A stretch of 64,000 nt of DNA, taken from contig JAOZIB010000014.1 in assembly GCA_026014565.1 (NCBI GenBank), positions 1-64,000 on the forward strand, read 5' to 3'. This stretch comes from Candidatus Bathyarchaeum sp. GTDB taxonomy: Archaea; Thermoproteota; Bathyarchaeia; Bathyarchaeales; Bathyarchaeaceae. Positions 29,120-38,623 of the stretch are shown here, one piece after another (position 1 is the stretch's first letter; every line of letters begins with the position of its first letter). Under the pieces are notes generated by a model that was not told where the DNA came from, ran no database searches, and was given only the letters and a program-made list of their open reading frames with translations. The position numbers were made by a program, and so were the translations under genes.

Positions 29120-29135
29120 GTCAAGAAACCTTTAC
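29120..29135. promoter_or_regulatory. Degenerate operator copy (site C2)
   Basis: GTCAAGAAACCTTTAC keeps the complete left half-site GTCAAGAAA but has a poor right half (TTTAC). It is 34 bases from C1. It fits a second weaker binding site of the same regulator. Confidence 0.4.
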
Positions 29136-29300
29136 AAAAATCCTTTTATGAATATTCTGCAATAAAATGAATTAATAATGAACATAATCGAGAAAAAACG
29201 TCTGCAATTATTGGAACGATAAATAACAGATGAATATAATTTCATGGAAGCGTTTCAAATGTCAACAGCAACCTAGACTATAAACAGAAGAGAGAAAAAA

Positions 29301-30956
29301 ATGAATAAAATTCATCCAATAACATCTGCTCTGCTGATAGTGTTTTTATGCTTTGCAGTCTTTGGAATTCAATCCATTAAACCGACAAAAGCAAATTTTA
29401 TGCCCATGCAGATTCCCCAACCGGCAGTTGTTATTAGAAGTGACGGAAGCATTGACCCCGCAACGGCACCTATTCAACGCAATGGAAACGTTTACACGTT
29501 TACGGATGATATTGTTGGATACACAATCGCTTCTGAATGTAACGATATTGTGATTGATGGGAACGGGCACTCTCTTACTGGAAACGGGAATTCTGCAGGG
29601 GTTTTTATTCTTAACCGCAACGGTGTGACAGTGAAGAACTTGAATGTCAGTAAATTTTCTTATGGCATACGTCTCATTGAAGATTACTACACTGCAGAAG
29701 CTTCATCAGACAATGTCCTTTTGAATAATACTGTAACAGACAACGTTCATGGTATTGATATCAGTAGCTCATCAGATAATCTTTTGAGAAACAATGTTAT
29801 GGTCAATAACACCTATAATTTTGCAGTTCAAGGCAGATACCCCCAAGATATTGACGATTCAAACACAGTCAACGGAAAATCAATCATCTACTGGATAAAA
29901 CAAGAAAATCGGGTTGTGCCCTCTGATGCAGGATTTGTTGCGCTTGTAAACTGTTCTTGCATAACCGTTCAAGACCTGAGCATATCTAACAACGGACAAG
30001 GGGTTATTTTGGTTTCTACCATAAATTCGACAATAACAAACAATAAAATAACTACTATCGGGGATGCACTATATGTTGGACATTCTTCAGGCAACACAAT
30101 TTCAGAAAACGAGTTAGTAAACAGCGGCAACGGCATAAACGGTCAAGCTTCTTCGAACAACATCATATCATTAAACCGAATAGTAAACAACGAAAACGGC
30201 ATTTACTTTACTGGAGAGTCAACAGGTAACATCTTCGCCCAAAACTACATAACAGAAAACACGGTAGACGGCATAAACCTGTGGGGGTCAACTAACACCG
30301 ACATCAAAGACAACACTATTACTAACAACAACGAAACTGGCATTACTTTTTTTGAGTCAAAAAATAACAGAATCACCGAAAACAACATTACTTACAATGG
30401 TGACGGCATCAAATTATGGTTCCACACAAGCGATAACAATGTTTCAAGCAACTACGTTGCAAAAAACATCATTGGCATATTACTTGATGACTCGTATGAT
30501 AACAGAATAATTGGAAACCTGATAACCGAAAACATTGACTATGGAATGCAATTCGTAGGTAGTCAAAACAACAACGTAATTTATCACAACAATTTTGTTA
30601 ACAACAACATTGATGGTGACGGGTTACAGGTTTCTATTCCAGGTTATAGGGGGATGGGTATATCCGATGAATTGTTAGCGGGTCATGGCAATGTTTGGGA
30701 TAACGGCACTGCAGGAAATTACTGGAGCGATTACCTGTTAAGGTACTCTAATGCCACAGAAGTTGAAGGAACCGGAATTGGAGACACAATTTTTTATATC
30801 AACGAGAATAATTACGATAGATATCCTCTCATGGAACCTGCATCAATTCCTGAATTTTCATTTTTTGCCACAATACTGTTGTCATTTGGCGCCTTCGCTA
30901 TCCTGTTAATCACATGTAAACAAAAAATGAGCAAATCAAAAAAAGGAGACCAATAA
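29301..30956 (+). CDS. Secreted beta-helix (NosD/CASH-type) surface protein with PEF anchor
   Basis: A 551-residue surface protein: signal peptide (about 1-33), many beta-helix coils with N-x-x-x-x-N-x-I patterns (NNTVTDN, ENNITYNGDGI, SGNTISEN), then NYWSDYLLRY, IPEFSFF, a membrane helix and a KKxxKSKK tail. It shares the N-Y-W-S/D-D-Y segment and anchor layout with 2694-4085. It is 1 base from the next gene and forms an operon with it. Operators C1 and C2 lie upstream. Confidence 0.8.
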   Translation: MNKIHPITSALLIVFLCFAVFGIQSIKPTKANFMPMQIPQPAVVIRSDGSIDPATAPIQRNGNVYTFTDDIVGYTIASECNDIVIDGNGHSLTGNGNSAGVFILNRNGVTVKNLNVSKFSYGIRLIEDYYTAEASSDNVLLNNTVTDNVHGIDISSSSDNLLRNNVMVNNTYNFAVQGRYPQDIDDSNTVNGKSIIYWIKQENRVVPSDAGFVALVNCSCITVQDLSISNNGQGVILVSTINSTITNNKITTIGDALYVGHSSGNTISENELVNSGNGINGQASSNNIISLNRIVNNENGIYFTGESTGNIFAQNYITENTVDGINLWGSTNTDIKDNTITNNNETGITFFESKNNRITENNITYNGDGIKLWFHTSDNNVSSNYVAKNIIGILLDDSYDNRIIGNLITENIDYGMQFVGSQNNNVIYHNNFVNNNIDGDGLQVSIPGYRGMGISDELLAGHGNVWDNGTAGNYWSDYLLRYSNATEVEGTGIGDTIFYINENNYDRYPLMEPASIPEFSFFATILLSFGAFAILLITCKQKMSKSKKGDQ

Positions 30957-30957
30957 C

Positions 30958-32238
30958 GTGAACAAATTTCAGAAACAGATTCTTGTGTTTCTAGCTGGTT
31001 TTTGTTTATTGCTTTCTTTCAATTCAAGCATAATAACAGTACATGCAACTTTTGACACAGCATATGACTGGCCCACTTTTCAGTATGACAAAGGACGAAC
31101 CGGATACACTGAAAGCCCGGCTCCTGATAGTAACCAAACTTTTTGGGTGTTTTCGACGGGGGGTGCAATAACGTCTTCTCCTGTTGTAGCGGCAGGAATG
31201 GTTTTTGTAGCCTCTTCTGATGGTTACCTCTATGCAGTTAACGTTAGCACAGGAACAAAAATTTGGGATTTTTGGATAGGTCCTGAAGCAAATTCTCCAA
31301 CAGTAGCTCACAATAAGGTCTTTATCACGTCTTCTGTTGGTGTTGTTTACGCCATTGACATGTATTCTGGTTTGTCTGTTTGGAACACTTCGCTTGGGGA
31401 AGCTGCTGGTTTTGGTGCACCCTTAGTTGTGGGTACACGAGTGTTTGTGAATGGAAACCATACCGTGTTTGTTCTAAACGAAGCAGTTGGAGTAAAGCTG
31501 TATAGTGAGGAGATGGCTCATGCAACTGCAATTGCAACTATTGCATACGATAATAGTGGTTATGAGGATGGTCTAATTGTTTCCACTGTTTCCCGCGGTG
31601 CAACAATTGGAATAAATGGTTTTGAAACCAGAAACGGCTATGGACGCTTCTGGGTAAGCTTGGCCCAAAACGTCACTGAACCTGTGAAAAGCGGAGTAAC
31701 AATCACCAACGAACAAACCTTTTTGGCTATTTCCAATGGCAATGGTACCAGCACAATCCATGAGATAAACGATTTTGGAATGAGACTTTGGGAACACCTA
31801 CTTGATGGGGATACTTGTGCTTCTTCAGCATTTGCATACAACACTGTTTACATTCCAACAGGCAATAACGTCTACGCTTTACACCCCGAAAACGGGACAA
31901 TAAACTGGAGCCACACCGTAGACGGTGGGCACTGTGTTTCTTCTCCAGCAGTAGCAGACGAGAAAGTCTATTTTGGACTTGACAACGGCTACATTTACGC
32001 TTTGAATGCATACAATGGCAACATTGTTTGGAGCTACAAAACTGAAGGCGCTGTTCAATCCTCACCTGCAATCTCTGACGGATTACTTTTTGTAGGCTCC
32101 GACGATGGAAACCTATATGCCATAGGAACCCATACTATCCCTGAATTTACATCTTGGACTTTCATGGCATGTCTGCTTGTTGCAGTAACATTTGTGTTAT
32201 GCATCTACAAACTCAAACTGCCTAAAAACAGGAAATAG
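30958..32238 (+). CDS. Secreted PQQ-like beta-propeller protein with PEF anchor
   Basis: A 426-residue surface protein: signal peptide (about 1-31) and an eight-bladed PQQ_2-like propeller with repeats of the SSPVVAAGMVFVASSDGYLYAV type and W-x-F/Y-x-T (VWSYKTEGAVQSSPA). The C-terminus has IPEFTSW, a membrane helix and KLPKNRK. AAGGAG lies 9 bases before the GTG start, at the end of the beta-helix gene. Relatives are outer scaffold or ligand-binding proteins; no quinone-binding catalytic residues were identified. Its stop abuts the stop of the convergent ABCE1 gene with no gap. Confidence 0.8.
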   Translation: MNKFQKQILVFLAGFCLLLSFNSSIITVHATFDTAYDWPTFQYDKGRTGYTESPAPDSNQTFWVFSTGGAITSSPVVAAGMVFVASSDGYLYAVNVSTGTKIWDFWIGPEANSPTVAHNKVFITSSVGVVYAIDMYSGLSVWNTSLGEAAGFGAPLVVGTRVFVNGNHTVFVLNEAVGVKLYSEEMAHATAIATIAYDNSGYEDGLIVSTVSRGATIGINGFETRNGYGRFWVSLAQNVTEPVKSGVTITNEQTFLAISNGNGTSTIHEINDFGMRLWEHLLDGDTCASSAFAYNTVYIPTGNNVYALHPENGTINWSHTVDGGHCVSSPAVADEKVYFGLDNGYIYALNAYNGNIVWSYKTEGAVQSSPAISDGLLFVGSDDGNLYAIGTHTIPEFTSWTFMACLLVAVTFVLCIYKLKLPKNRK

Positions 32239-34035
32239 TTAACCCTCTTCTGCTGTGTTGAGGTAATAGTATTCTCCTAGGTCTTTTTGTTCGCGGTCCA
32301 GTCGGGAGCCTTCTTTGTTCACTCTAGGGCGTTTGGTTTGAGGGTCACGTCGGAAGGTGATCTTCATGTTTTCTAGAAAACTGTTCATGCCGTTTCGCAG
32401 ATCAGTTGGTGGGTTTGCATATCCTCGAATTCCGGGTTCGCCTTCGAAAATCATGAGGCGGTCTGCGATGAAGTCTTGGGCTACTACGTCGTGTTCTACA
32501 ACTAGGGCAGTTACTTTTTTGTTTTCGATTACGCGCCTGATTGTGCGGGCGGCTGAAAGTCTGTCTTCTACATCTAGGTAGGCGCTGGGTTCGTCCAGAA
32601 GGTAAAGGTCTGCTTCTCGGGAGAGACATGCAGCGATTGCTACGCGTTGGAGTTCTCCGCCGCTGAGTTCGGTTACGTCCCGTTCCATAAGATCGGGCAG
32701 TTTAAGAGGCTGTAAAACCTGAGTGTGATACAAGCCAGTTCCAAAGGCTTTGTCTGCAGCTTCTTTGAGAAGGTCTTCTACTGTTCCGCTGTATTGAGGA
32801 GTAATGTACTGGGGTTTATAGCTGATTTTCATATCTTTATCTGCGGTGGTTTCCCCAGAATCTGTTTTTTCAAGTCCTGCAAGCATTTTTACAAAGGTTG
32901 TTTTTCCGATTCCGTTGGGTCCAAAGATTCCGACTACTTCCCCTCGTTTTACTTCTCCAGGACGTGATTTGAACTCAAAGTCCTCAAATGATTTGGTAAT
33001 TTCTGTCCATTCCAAAAGGGTTTCAGAAACAGTATGTCCTGCATGGGGGGGTCTAACATGGAATTTTATGGGTTCGGATCTGAACCTGACGTTTTCGTCA
33101 GGGATGTAACCTTCAAGGTAAATGTTGATTCCAACCCGCACTCCATGAACATGGGAAACAACACCGTAGACGCCTGGGTCACCATAAAAGATGCAGATTT
33201 GGTCAGAAAGATAGTCTAAAATCGCAAGGTCGTGCTCCGCAACAATAACTGTTTTGCCAGCATCCTTCAATGATCGAATGGCTTTAGCAGCATTCAGACG
33301 CTGTTTAACGTCCAGATAACTGGTAGGTTCGTCAAAAAGGTAAACGTCAGCTTCGCGACAAATTGATGCTGCAACTGCTACTCGTTGGAGTTCTCCTCCA
33401 CTTAAGACTTTGAGGTCGCGGTTCCAGATTGTTTCTAGCTGCAACTGCTTTTTAAGTTCAGCCAACTTACCTCGCTCGTCAACTTTTCCGAGCAGGTCAC
33501 CAACTTTGCCTGAAACTACTCGGGAAATTCTGTCCACATATTGGGGTTTGTGGACAACTTTCATGTTGCCTTCGCTGACTTTTAGGAAGTAATCCTGTAA
33601 AGTTGAGCCCCTAAAATGCAAAATTAAATCCTCCCACGAGGGAGGATCGTCAAATCGTCCAAGGTTGGGTTTGAGTTCCCCCGAAAGAACATGTAGTGCA
33701 GTTGTTTTTCCAATTCCGTTTTGTCCTAAAAGGCCTAAAACGACTCCAGGGGAGGGAGTAGGGAGTCGGAACAGTTTGAAAGTGTTGGGTCCGAATCTGT
33801 GGCTGCAGTCTTCTTCTAGTTCGTCGGCTAGGTTTACTATGGAGATTGCTTTAAACGGGCATTTTCGTACGCAGATTCCACAGCCTACGCATAGGCTCTC
33901 TACGATTTTGGGGGTTTCGCCTTCGAAGACGATGGCTTCAATCTTGTTTCTTACGGGGGGACAGAACCGAAAACATGGTCTACCGCAGCGTTTGGATTCG
34001 CATCTTTCTTCGTCAAGGACTGCTATTCGAACCAT
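32239..34035 (-). CDS. abce1: Ribosome recycling factor ABCE1 (Rli1)
   Basis: A 598-residue twin ABC ATPase that splits ribosomes after termination. Two [4Fe-4S] clusters are marked by CESKRCGRPCFRFCPP (about 12-27) and CVGCGICVRKCPF (about 48-60). Walker A motifs GQNGIGKTT and GPNGIGKTT and two LSGGELQRVA signatures are complete; DEPTSYLDV and DEPSAYLDV are the Walker B parts. The ATG at 34035 is chosen because MVRIAVLDEERC is the family start; the longer frame adds 31 unrelated residues. Confidence 0.95.
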   Translation of the reverse strand: MVRIAVLDEERCESKRCGRPCFRFCPPVRNKIEAIVFEGETPKIVESLCVGCGICVRKCPFKAISIVNLADELEEDCSHRFGPNTFKLFRLPTPSPGVVLGLLGQNGIGKTTALHVLSGELKPNLGRFDDPPSWEDLILHFRGSTLQDYFLKVSEGNMKVVHKPQYVDRISRVVSGKVGDLLGKVDERGKLAELKKQLQLETIWNRDLKVLSGGELQRVAVAASICREADVYLFDEPTSYLDVKQRLNAAKAIRSLKDAGKTVIVAEHDLAILDYLSDQICIFYGDPGVYGVVSHVHGVRVGINIYLEGYIPDENVRFRSEPIKFHVRPPHAGHTVSETLLEWTEITKSFEDFEFKSRPGEVKRGEVVGIFGPNGIGKTTFVKMLAGLEKTDSGETTADKDMKISYKPQYITPQYSGTVEDLLKEAADKAFGTGLYHTQVLQPLKLPDLMERDVTELSGGELQRVAIAACLSREADLYLLDEPSAYLDVEDRLSAARTIRRVIENKKVTALVVEHDVVAQDFIADRLMIFEGEPGIRGYANPPTDLRNGMNSFLENMKITFRRDPQTKRPRVNKEGSRLDREQKDLGEYYYLNTAEEG

Positions 34036-34163
34036 CTTAATCAATACCCATTTGTATCGTAAACATAAAAATTGAGAAATAATAATGTGATGCTTAGAAC
34101 AGCCCTTATCGAATGTAAGTAATTGCAAATTTCAGGTTAAGGATAAAATGTTTTTCACTAATT

Positions 34164-34373
34164 TTATGTTTTCAACGAAGAGTAACTAACATTGAGGTTT
34201 AGCTCATCACTTTCAGAGAGATTGTTTGAAATTGTGGTGACTTTTGTAGATTCTGGAGAGTTAGGTAGTTCGTTTTGGTTTTCAGGGATGTTTGGATTTT
34301 GTAATCCAAGAACAGTAGCAACCAAAAAAGCAGCTACTGCTAAAACAGTGAAAAGAATTGTGGACTTTTTCAT
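34164..34373 (-). CDS. Small secreted or anchored protein
   Basis: A 69-residue protein with signal peptide (KKSTILFTVLAVAAFLVATV, about 2-21) and a polar Asn/Ser/Glu-rich tail. GAGGGTG precedes the ATG at suitable spacing. No lipobox or known domain. Low complexity makes function unpredictable. Confidence 0.5.
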   Translation of the reverse strand: MKKSTILFTVLAVAAFLVATVLGLQNPNIPENQNELPNSPESTKVTTISNNLSESDELNLNVSYSSLKT

Positions 34374-34573
34374 ATTGTTTGCACCCTCTGTGTTGTGTGA
34401 ATTACTCTTGGTGCGGTTGATATAATGCCACGGTTTAGAACAATGTGTTCTAGACTTTAGAACTAATTAAGTCCAATAGTTGTGAAAGATAATCTTAAAT
34501 CATCAAACACGAATCATGTATGTACCTAACTTGTAAAAATTAGTTGATTGAACTTAGAAAATGGTGAAAATAA

Positions 34574-35269
34574 TTGGAGTATGAAATTAAGTATAAACCA
34601 TCATATTCGATGCTAGTTGTGAAATTAGACACAAACGAAACCGTAACCGCGGAAGCAGGCTCCATGACCTACATGGCTCCCAACATAAAAGTAAACACTC
34701 GCAAACGGGAAAAAAGCTTGCTGGGCAGTATAGGCTTGTCCCTTTTTGGCCGCCAATCATTTTTTGTTAACGACTATACCGCTGAAAACAGTCCAGGTGA
34801 AGCAGCATTTGTTGCAGCTCCAGTTGGTGACATTGAAACGTTGGATGTTTCAGCAAAACAAGGATACATTATACAATCAGCATCCTATATTGCATCCACT
34901 CAAAGTGTAGACCTAGACATGAAATGGCAAGGCTTCACCAAGGGCTTGTTTGGTCAGGGCTTGTTTATGATCAAAGCAAAAGGCGAAGGAAAACTGTTCA
35001 TCAACACGTTTGGAGCCATCGACAAGCATAGCCTCAAAGCTGGAGAAACTTTGATTGTTGATAACTTCCATCTTGTTGCCTTTAGTGACACTTGTGATTA
35101 TAAGGTTCGAAAGTTTGGCGGTTTGAAATCAACCATACTTGGCGGTGAAGGACTAGTAACAGAAATTCAAGGTCCAGGAGACATTTACATACAAACCAAA
35201 AACTTAAACGAGTTTGTGGAGTGGCTTTGGACCCTTCTTGGACCCCGAGTTAAATCACGGTCAAGATAA
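34574..35269 (+). CDS. AIM24-family protein (TIGR00266)
   Basis: A 231-residue beta-rich soluble protein of the AIM24/DUF124 family: EAGSMTYMAPNIKV (about 26-39), SLFGRQSFFVNDYTAE (about 56-71), and GLFGQGLFMIKAKGEG in the C-terminal half. Family members are trypsin-like-fold oligomers of unclear function; in yeast mitochondria Aim24 shapes the inner membrane. TTG start. It precedes a mechanosensitive channel gene by 159 bases. Confidence 0.85.
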   Translation: MEYEIKYKPSYSMLVVKLDTNETVTAEAGSMTYMAPNIKVNTRKREKSLLGSIGLSLFGRQSFFVNDYTAENSPGEAAFVAAPVGDIETLDVSAKQGYIIQSASYIASTQSVDLDMKWQGFTKGLFGQGLFMIKAKGEGKLFINTFGAIDKHSLKAGETLIVDNFHLVAFSDTCDYKVRKFGGLKSTILGGEGLVTEIQGPGDIYIQTKNLNEFVEWLWTLLGPRVKSRSR

Positions 35270-35428
35270 AACAACAAACAAAAACGGAGTAGGGGTTATC
35301 CGCTCCTACAAATTTTCTTTTTAACTATCAATTAACTGCAAAAACTTTGGCTAAACCAAAAAATTGTATGGGTAAGTTATGGTTCCAATAAATTAAAGTA
35401 GTGTGCTTGATTAAAAAAACACGAACAG

Positions 35429-36523
35429 ATGATAATTATGACTGCAGTTGGTCTGGTTGATATTTTTCACGGTTTTGGCATTGGCCAATTCGAAAGTGAA
35501 ATAATTGCCGCGTTTGTAATATTTTTAGTCGCATTAACAATTGGTTGGGTAATTTACCTAGTTTTTCGTAGATATCTTGGTCGTTGGGCAAAAGCAACAA
35601 AGACCCAAATAGACGATGAAATTATACGCAACATCAAGGCTCCCATTATTTTTCTTGCAATCCTTTTTGGAATGCATTATGCCTTAGAGACAATCACTTA
35701 CTTGTCACAGTATTCAGAAGTAATTACAAAGATATTTTCAATAGCCCAAATCTTAATTACAGCATTTATAATTATTCGAGTGCTAAATGTTCTGTTTAGC
35801 TGGTTTGCAGCCCGAGCAAAACAAGAAAAAAGAGTGAGTGAGCACCTTCTATTTGTTTTTAAACAAATACTTCGGGCAATTGTTTACATGGCGGCATTTC
35901 TTGCGATTCTAGCTGCAAACGAAACAGACCTCTCAGGCTTAACAGTCGGACTAGGAGTGAGTGGAATTGCAATTGCTTTGGCTGTTCAAAGCATTCTGGG
36001 TGATGCTTTCAGTGCATTTTTAATCTACTTTGATCGCCCCTTTGAAGTTGGAGACTTTATTGTTGTAAATGATTACTCTGGAACCGTAAAAAAAATTGGC
36101 ATCAGGTCAACTAGATTACAGTTGTTACAGGGTGAAGAACTAGTAATTTCAAACAAAGAACTCACTGAATCAAGCATCAGAAACTACAAAAAACTAAGAA
36201 AAAGAAGAGTTGCCTTCACCGTGGGTGTTGCTGCAGACACTCCCGTAGAAAAGCTGAAAAAGATTCCACAAATAATTGAAAACATCATTTCAAACATAAA
36301 ATTGGCAGAGTTTGACAGGGTTCATTGTTCAGAGTTAGGAGATTTTAGTTACAAATTTGAGATAGTCTTCTACACAAAAACATCAGATTACACAAAATAC
36401 ATGGACATCCGACAAGAAATCAACTTTGGAATAATTGAAGCATTCGAAAAACAAGGAATTGTCATGCCCTTTCCAACCCAAACTATATCCTTGAAAAAGG
36501 ACGATGAATCTGTTAGAAAATGA
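35429..36523 (+). CDS. MscS-type mechanosensitive channel
   Basis: A 364-residue channel. N-terminal membrane helices lie near 25-48, 68-90, 100-120 and 143-160; the pore helix is in GLTVGLGVSGIAIALAVQSI then LGDAFSAFLIYFDRPFEVGD, the MscS core and beta-domain entry. The C-terminal alpha-beta domain follows. It opens under membrane tension to relieve osmotic stress. ATG start; an upstream regulator was not seen. Confidence 0.9.
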   Translation: MIIMTAVGLVDIFHGFGIGQFESEIIAAFVIFLVALTIGWVIYLVFRRYLGRWAKATKTQIDDEIIRNIKAPIIFLAILFGMHYALETITYLSQYSEVITKIFSIAQILITAFIIIRVLNVLFSWFAARAKQEKRVSEHLLFVFKQILRAIVYMAAFLAILAANETDLSGLTVGLGVSGIAIALAVQSILGDAFSAFLIYFDRPFEVGDFIVVNDYSGTVKKIGIRSTRLQLLQGEELVISNKELTESSIRNYKKLRKRRVAFTVGVAADTPVEKLKKIPQIIENIISNIKLAEFDRVHCSELGDFSYKFEIVFYTKTSDYTKYMDIRQEINFGIIEAFEKQGIVMPFPTQTISLKKDDESVRK

Positions 36524-36547
36524 AAAGTTTCATCGGGTTGACACGAA

Positions 36548-37159
36548 ATGACTGTTCTAAAGGCAACAAAAGATAACATCAAAGCTGCTGCTCAAATAAT
36601 TAAAACAGGGGGAACAGTAGTTTTTCCAACAGAAACAGTTTATGGACTGGGGTGTGACCCTCTAAACACTCAAGCAGTTCAACGATTATTGACCATAAAA
36701 GGGGATCGAAAAAAGCCCTTCCCAGTTTTGGTTGCGAGCCTTGATGAAGTAAATAGAATAGCCAAGATATCGAATAATGGAAAAAAGCTAGCAACAAAGT
36801 TCTGGCCTGGACCACTTACAATTGTGTTTCCAAAAAAGGAAGCCATTGACGGCGTCGTAACTTTTGGACTGAATACTGTAGGATTACGTGCACCAAATAA
36901 TCAAGTCGCTTTAAATTTAATCGAACTGTCGGGTGGTCTATTAATTGGTTCGAGTGCGAATCTAACAGGCGAAAAACCACCACGGTCAGTTTCTGAGATG
37001 TCTAAAGAACTAATAGAAAAAGTAGATTTGGTTCTTGATGATGGACCAACCACTGAAGGGATACCATCCACAGTGGTTGATTTAACGTTGGATAATCCAA
37101 AAATTCTTCGAGAAGGGCCATTAAGCCTTAAGCAGATACAGAACGCAATTAGCTCTTAG
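36548..37159 (+). CDS. sua5: Threonylcarbamoyl-AMP synthase (Sua5/YrdC)
   Basis: A 203-residue YrdC-domain protein: GGTVVFPTETVYGLGCD (about 19-35), KGDRKKPFPVLV (about 53-64) and GSSANLTGEKPP (about 137-148). It makes threonylcarbamoyl-AMP from Thr, bicarbonate and ATP for the t6A37 tRNA base. The C-terminal Sua5 domain is absent, as in short forms. Its 3' end overlaps by 11 bases the convergent cgi121 gene, which serves the same pathway. Confidence 0.9.
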   Translation: MTVLKATKDNIKAAAQIIKTGGTVVFPTETVYGLGCDPLNTQAVQRLLTIKGDRKKPFPVLVASLDEVNRIAKISNNGKKLATKFWPGPLTIVFPKKEAIDGVVTFGLNTVGLRAPNNQVALNLIELSGGLLIGSSANLTGEKPPRSVSEMSKELIEKVDLVLDDGPTTEGIPSTVVDLTLDNPKILREGPLSLKQIQNAISS

Positions 37160-37709
37160 TTACTAGTAAAGCCATTCGTTCAATAACTAAATCAACTAGG
37201 GTTTCTTCGTCAGTGTCTTCTGTTTTATAACAAGCTTCAAACTCCAGTTCAGAAATTTCATACAAGTTTTTGATGTGTTCAATTTTCTCAGGCGTTAAAA
37301 CTAGTATGGTGTCGTCTCGTTTTCCGGGGATTAAATCTGTTACTAACTGAATGGCGCAGTTTTTTTGAGATTCGTTTTCTGCAAGGATAAGGGCTGCAAT
37401 TTCTGAAGTGCTTTTTTTCAGACCTAACAAGTCTACTGCTTTTGTTATTTGTCGTTGAGTAGAAGCGAAAAGTAAGCATTCAACTTCGATATTGTTTGAA
37501 ATGTTAGTTTTTTTAGCAAATGCATTCAACGCATTTACCGCAGCAAAATACAAATGCTGAGGACCTGCTATGTTTTTTGCATCAAAAAGTTGGATTGTTG
37601 CGTTGCCTTTTTTTTCTTTGAATCGTTCAAGAAAAACAGTAACATTTCCAATTTTGGTTCCACTAAAACCTACGATGCCAATTTGTGTTCCTAATGATTT
37701 GCTGGTCAA
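37149..37709 (-). CDS. cgi121: KEOPS complex subunit Cgi121
   Basis: A 186-residue protein with the Cgi121/TPRKB fold: QLFDAKNIAGPQHLYFAAVN (about 41-60), IEVECLLFASTQRQITKAVD (about 74-93) and LKKSTSEIAALIL. KEOPS transfers the threonylcarbamoyl group from Sua5's product to tRNA; Cgi121 binds Bud32 and recruits tRNA. It overlaps by 4 bases (ATGA) the upstream phosphoribosyltransferase gene. It is convergent with sua5, with 11 bases of overlap. Confidence 0.85.
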   Translation of the reverse strand: MTSKSLGTQIGIVGFSGTKIGNVTVFLERFKEKKGNATIQLFDAKNIAGPQHLYFAAVNALNAFAKKTNISNNIEVECLLFASTQRQITKAVDLLGLKKSTSEIAALILAENESQKNCAIQLVTDLIPGKRDDTILVLTPEKIEHIKNLYEISELEFEACYKTEDTDEETLVDLVIERMALLVTKS

Positions 37710-38329
37710 TGCATTTCCCCGTAAGTCTGATCAATAATTTTCTTGTTTAACCCGACGCTAATCAGTTTTTCTTTAATTTCTGTAACAGTGTTTTCTGAAG
37801 TTTTGAATTTTTCAAACACGTTTCTGATGGTTTCTGTTTGGTCCCAGGGAAAAACAACCCAAGCCTTAGTTTCTTCAAAACAGTAATCTGGAACAACAAC
37901 ACTCCAAGGTTTGCGATAAAGAGTTACAGTTTTGACCGCGGATGCACCCTTACTGTGCAAATACAAAATTACTAGCTGAAGGCTTTTACCTGAATCCACC
38001 AAGTCATCAACCAAAAGAACTTTTTTGCGGTCAACTGAACCATATAGTTCTTGCGTAATTGTAGGCTCTTGTTTTGTCTCATTCACTCCAGTGTAAAATT
38101 TTGTTGCAACACTATACAAGTTCGAGTTTTCCAACAAATCAGAAAAAATCCGAGCGGGAACCCAACCGCCTCGGGAAACGCCTATAATTAAATCAGGCAC
38201 AAAATTACTGTTTTTAATTACTGTTGCAAGCTCAATTAGTGAACCGTAGATTTGATTCCATGACAAAACTTTAAGTTGCAAATCCCTTAGGAGAAATTTG
38301 TTAGATTGTTCTTTTTTGGGTTCGTTCAT
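37706..38329 (-). CDS. Phosphoribosyltransferase (second copy)
   Basis: A 207-residue PRT related to the one at 27983: LIIGVSRGGWVPARI (about 47-61) and VLLVDDLVDSGKSL (about 96-109, PRPP motif). GAGGAAAA before the ATG. The gene pair with cgi121 (4-base overlap) indicates co-translation. Some archaeal PRTs of this group use xanthine, guanine or hypoxanthine; the base is not identified. Confidence 0.82.
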   Translation of the reverse strand: MNEPKKEQSNKFLLRDLQLKVLSWNQIYGSLIELATVIKNSNFVPDLIIGVSRGGWVPARIFSDLLENSNLYSVATKFYTGVNETKQEPTITQELYGSVDRKKVLLVDDLVDSGKSLQLVILYLHSKGASAVKTVTLYRKPWSVVVPDYCFEETKAWVVFPWDQTETIRNVFEKFKTSENTVTEIKEKLISVGLNKKIIDQTYGEMH

Positions 38330-38623
38330 GGTTTTTCCTCAAGGATTTTTAATATTGGCGTTGATAATCAACAATTGAAGGAATAGATGGTATATGTGAG
38401 GGCTGGTGTTTATGTTTTACAGTTTTGTTGCGGATATGTCTGTTTTAGAAGTATGGCATTGTTTGCAATATCGATATAATGCCTTTGAGGAGCACTAAAC
38501 CATAGGGGGTTGCTTAAATGTTGTCACTAAAAAATGCTTGAAACCCTTTAAGACTCGTAATCTACTTTTTGTTAATTAACATAATTTTCAAAAATTAGGT
38601 AAATCTACGAACTGTTAAAGGGT

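Noticed and set aside
32357-34075. Several plus-strand frames inside ABCE1
   Set aside because: Antisense shadows of a complete, well-recognised gene.
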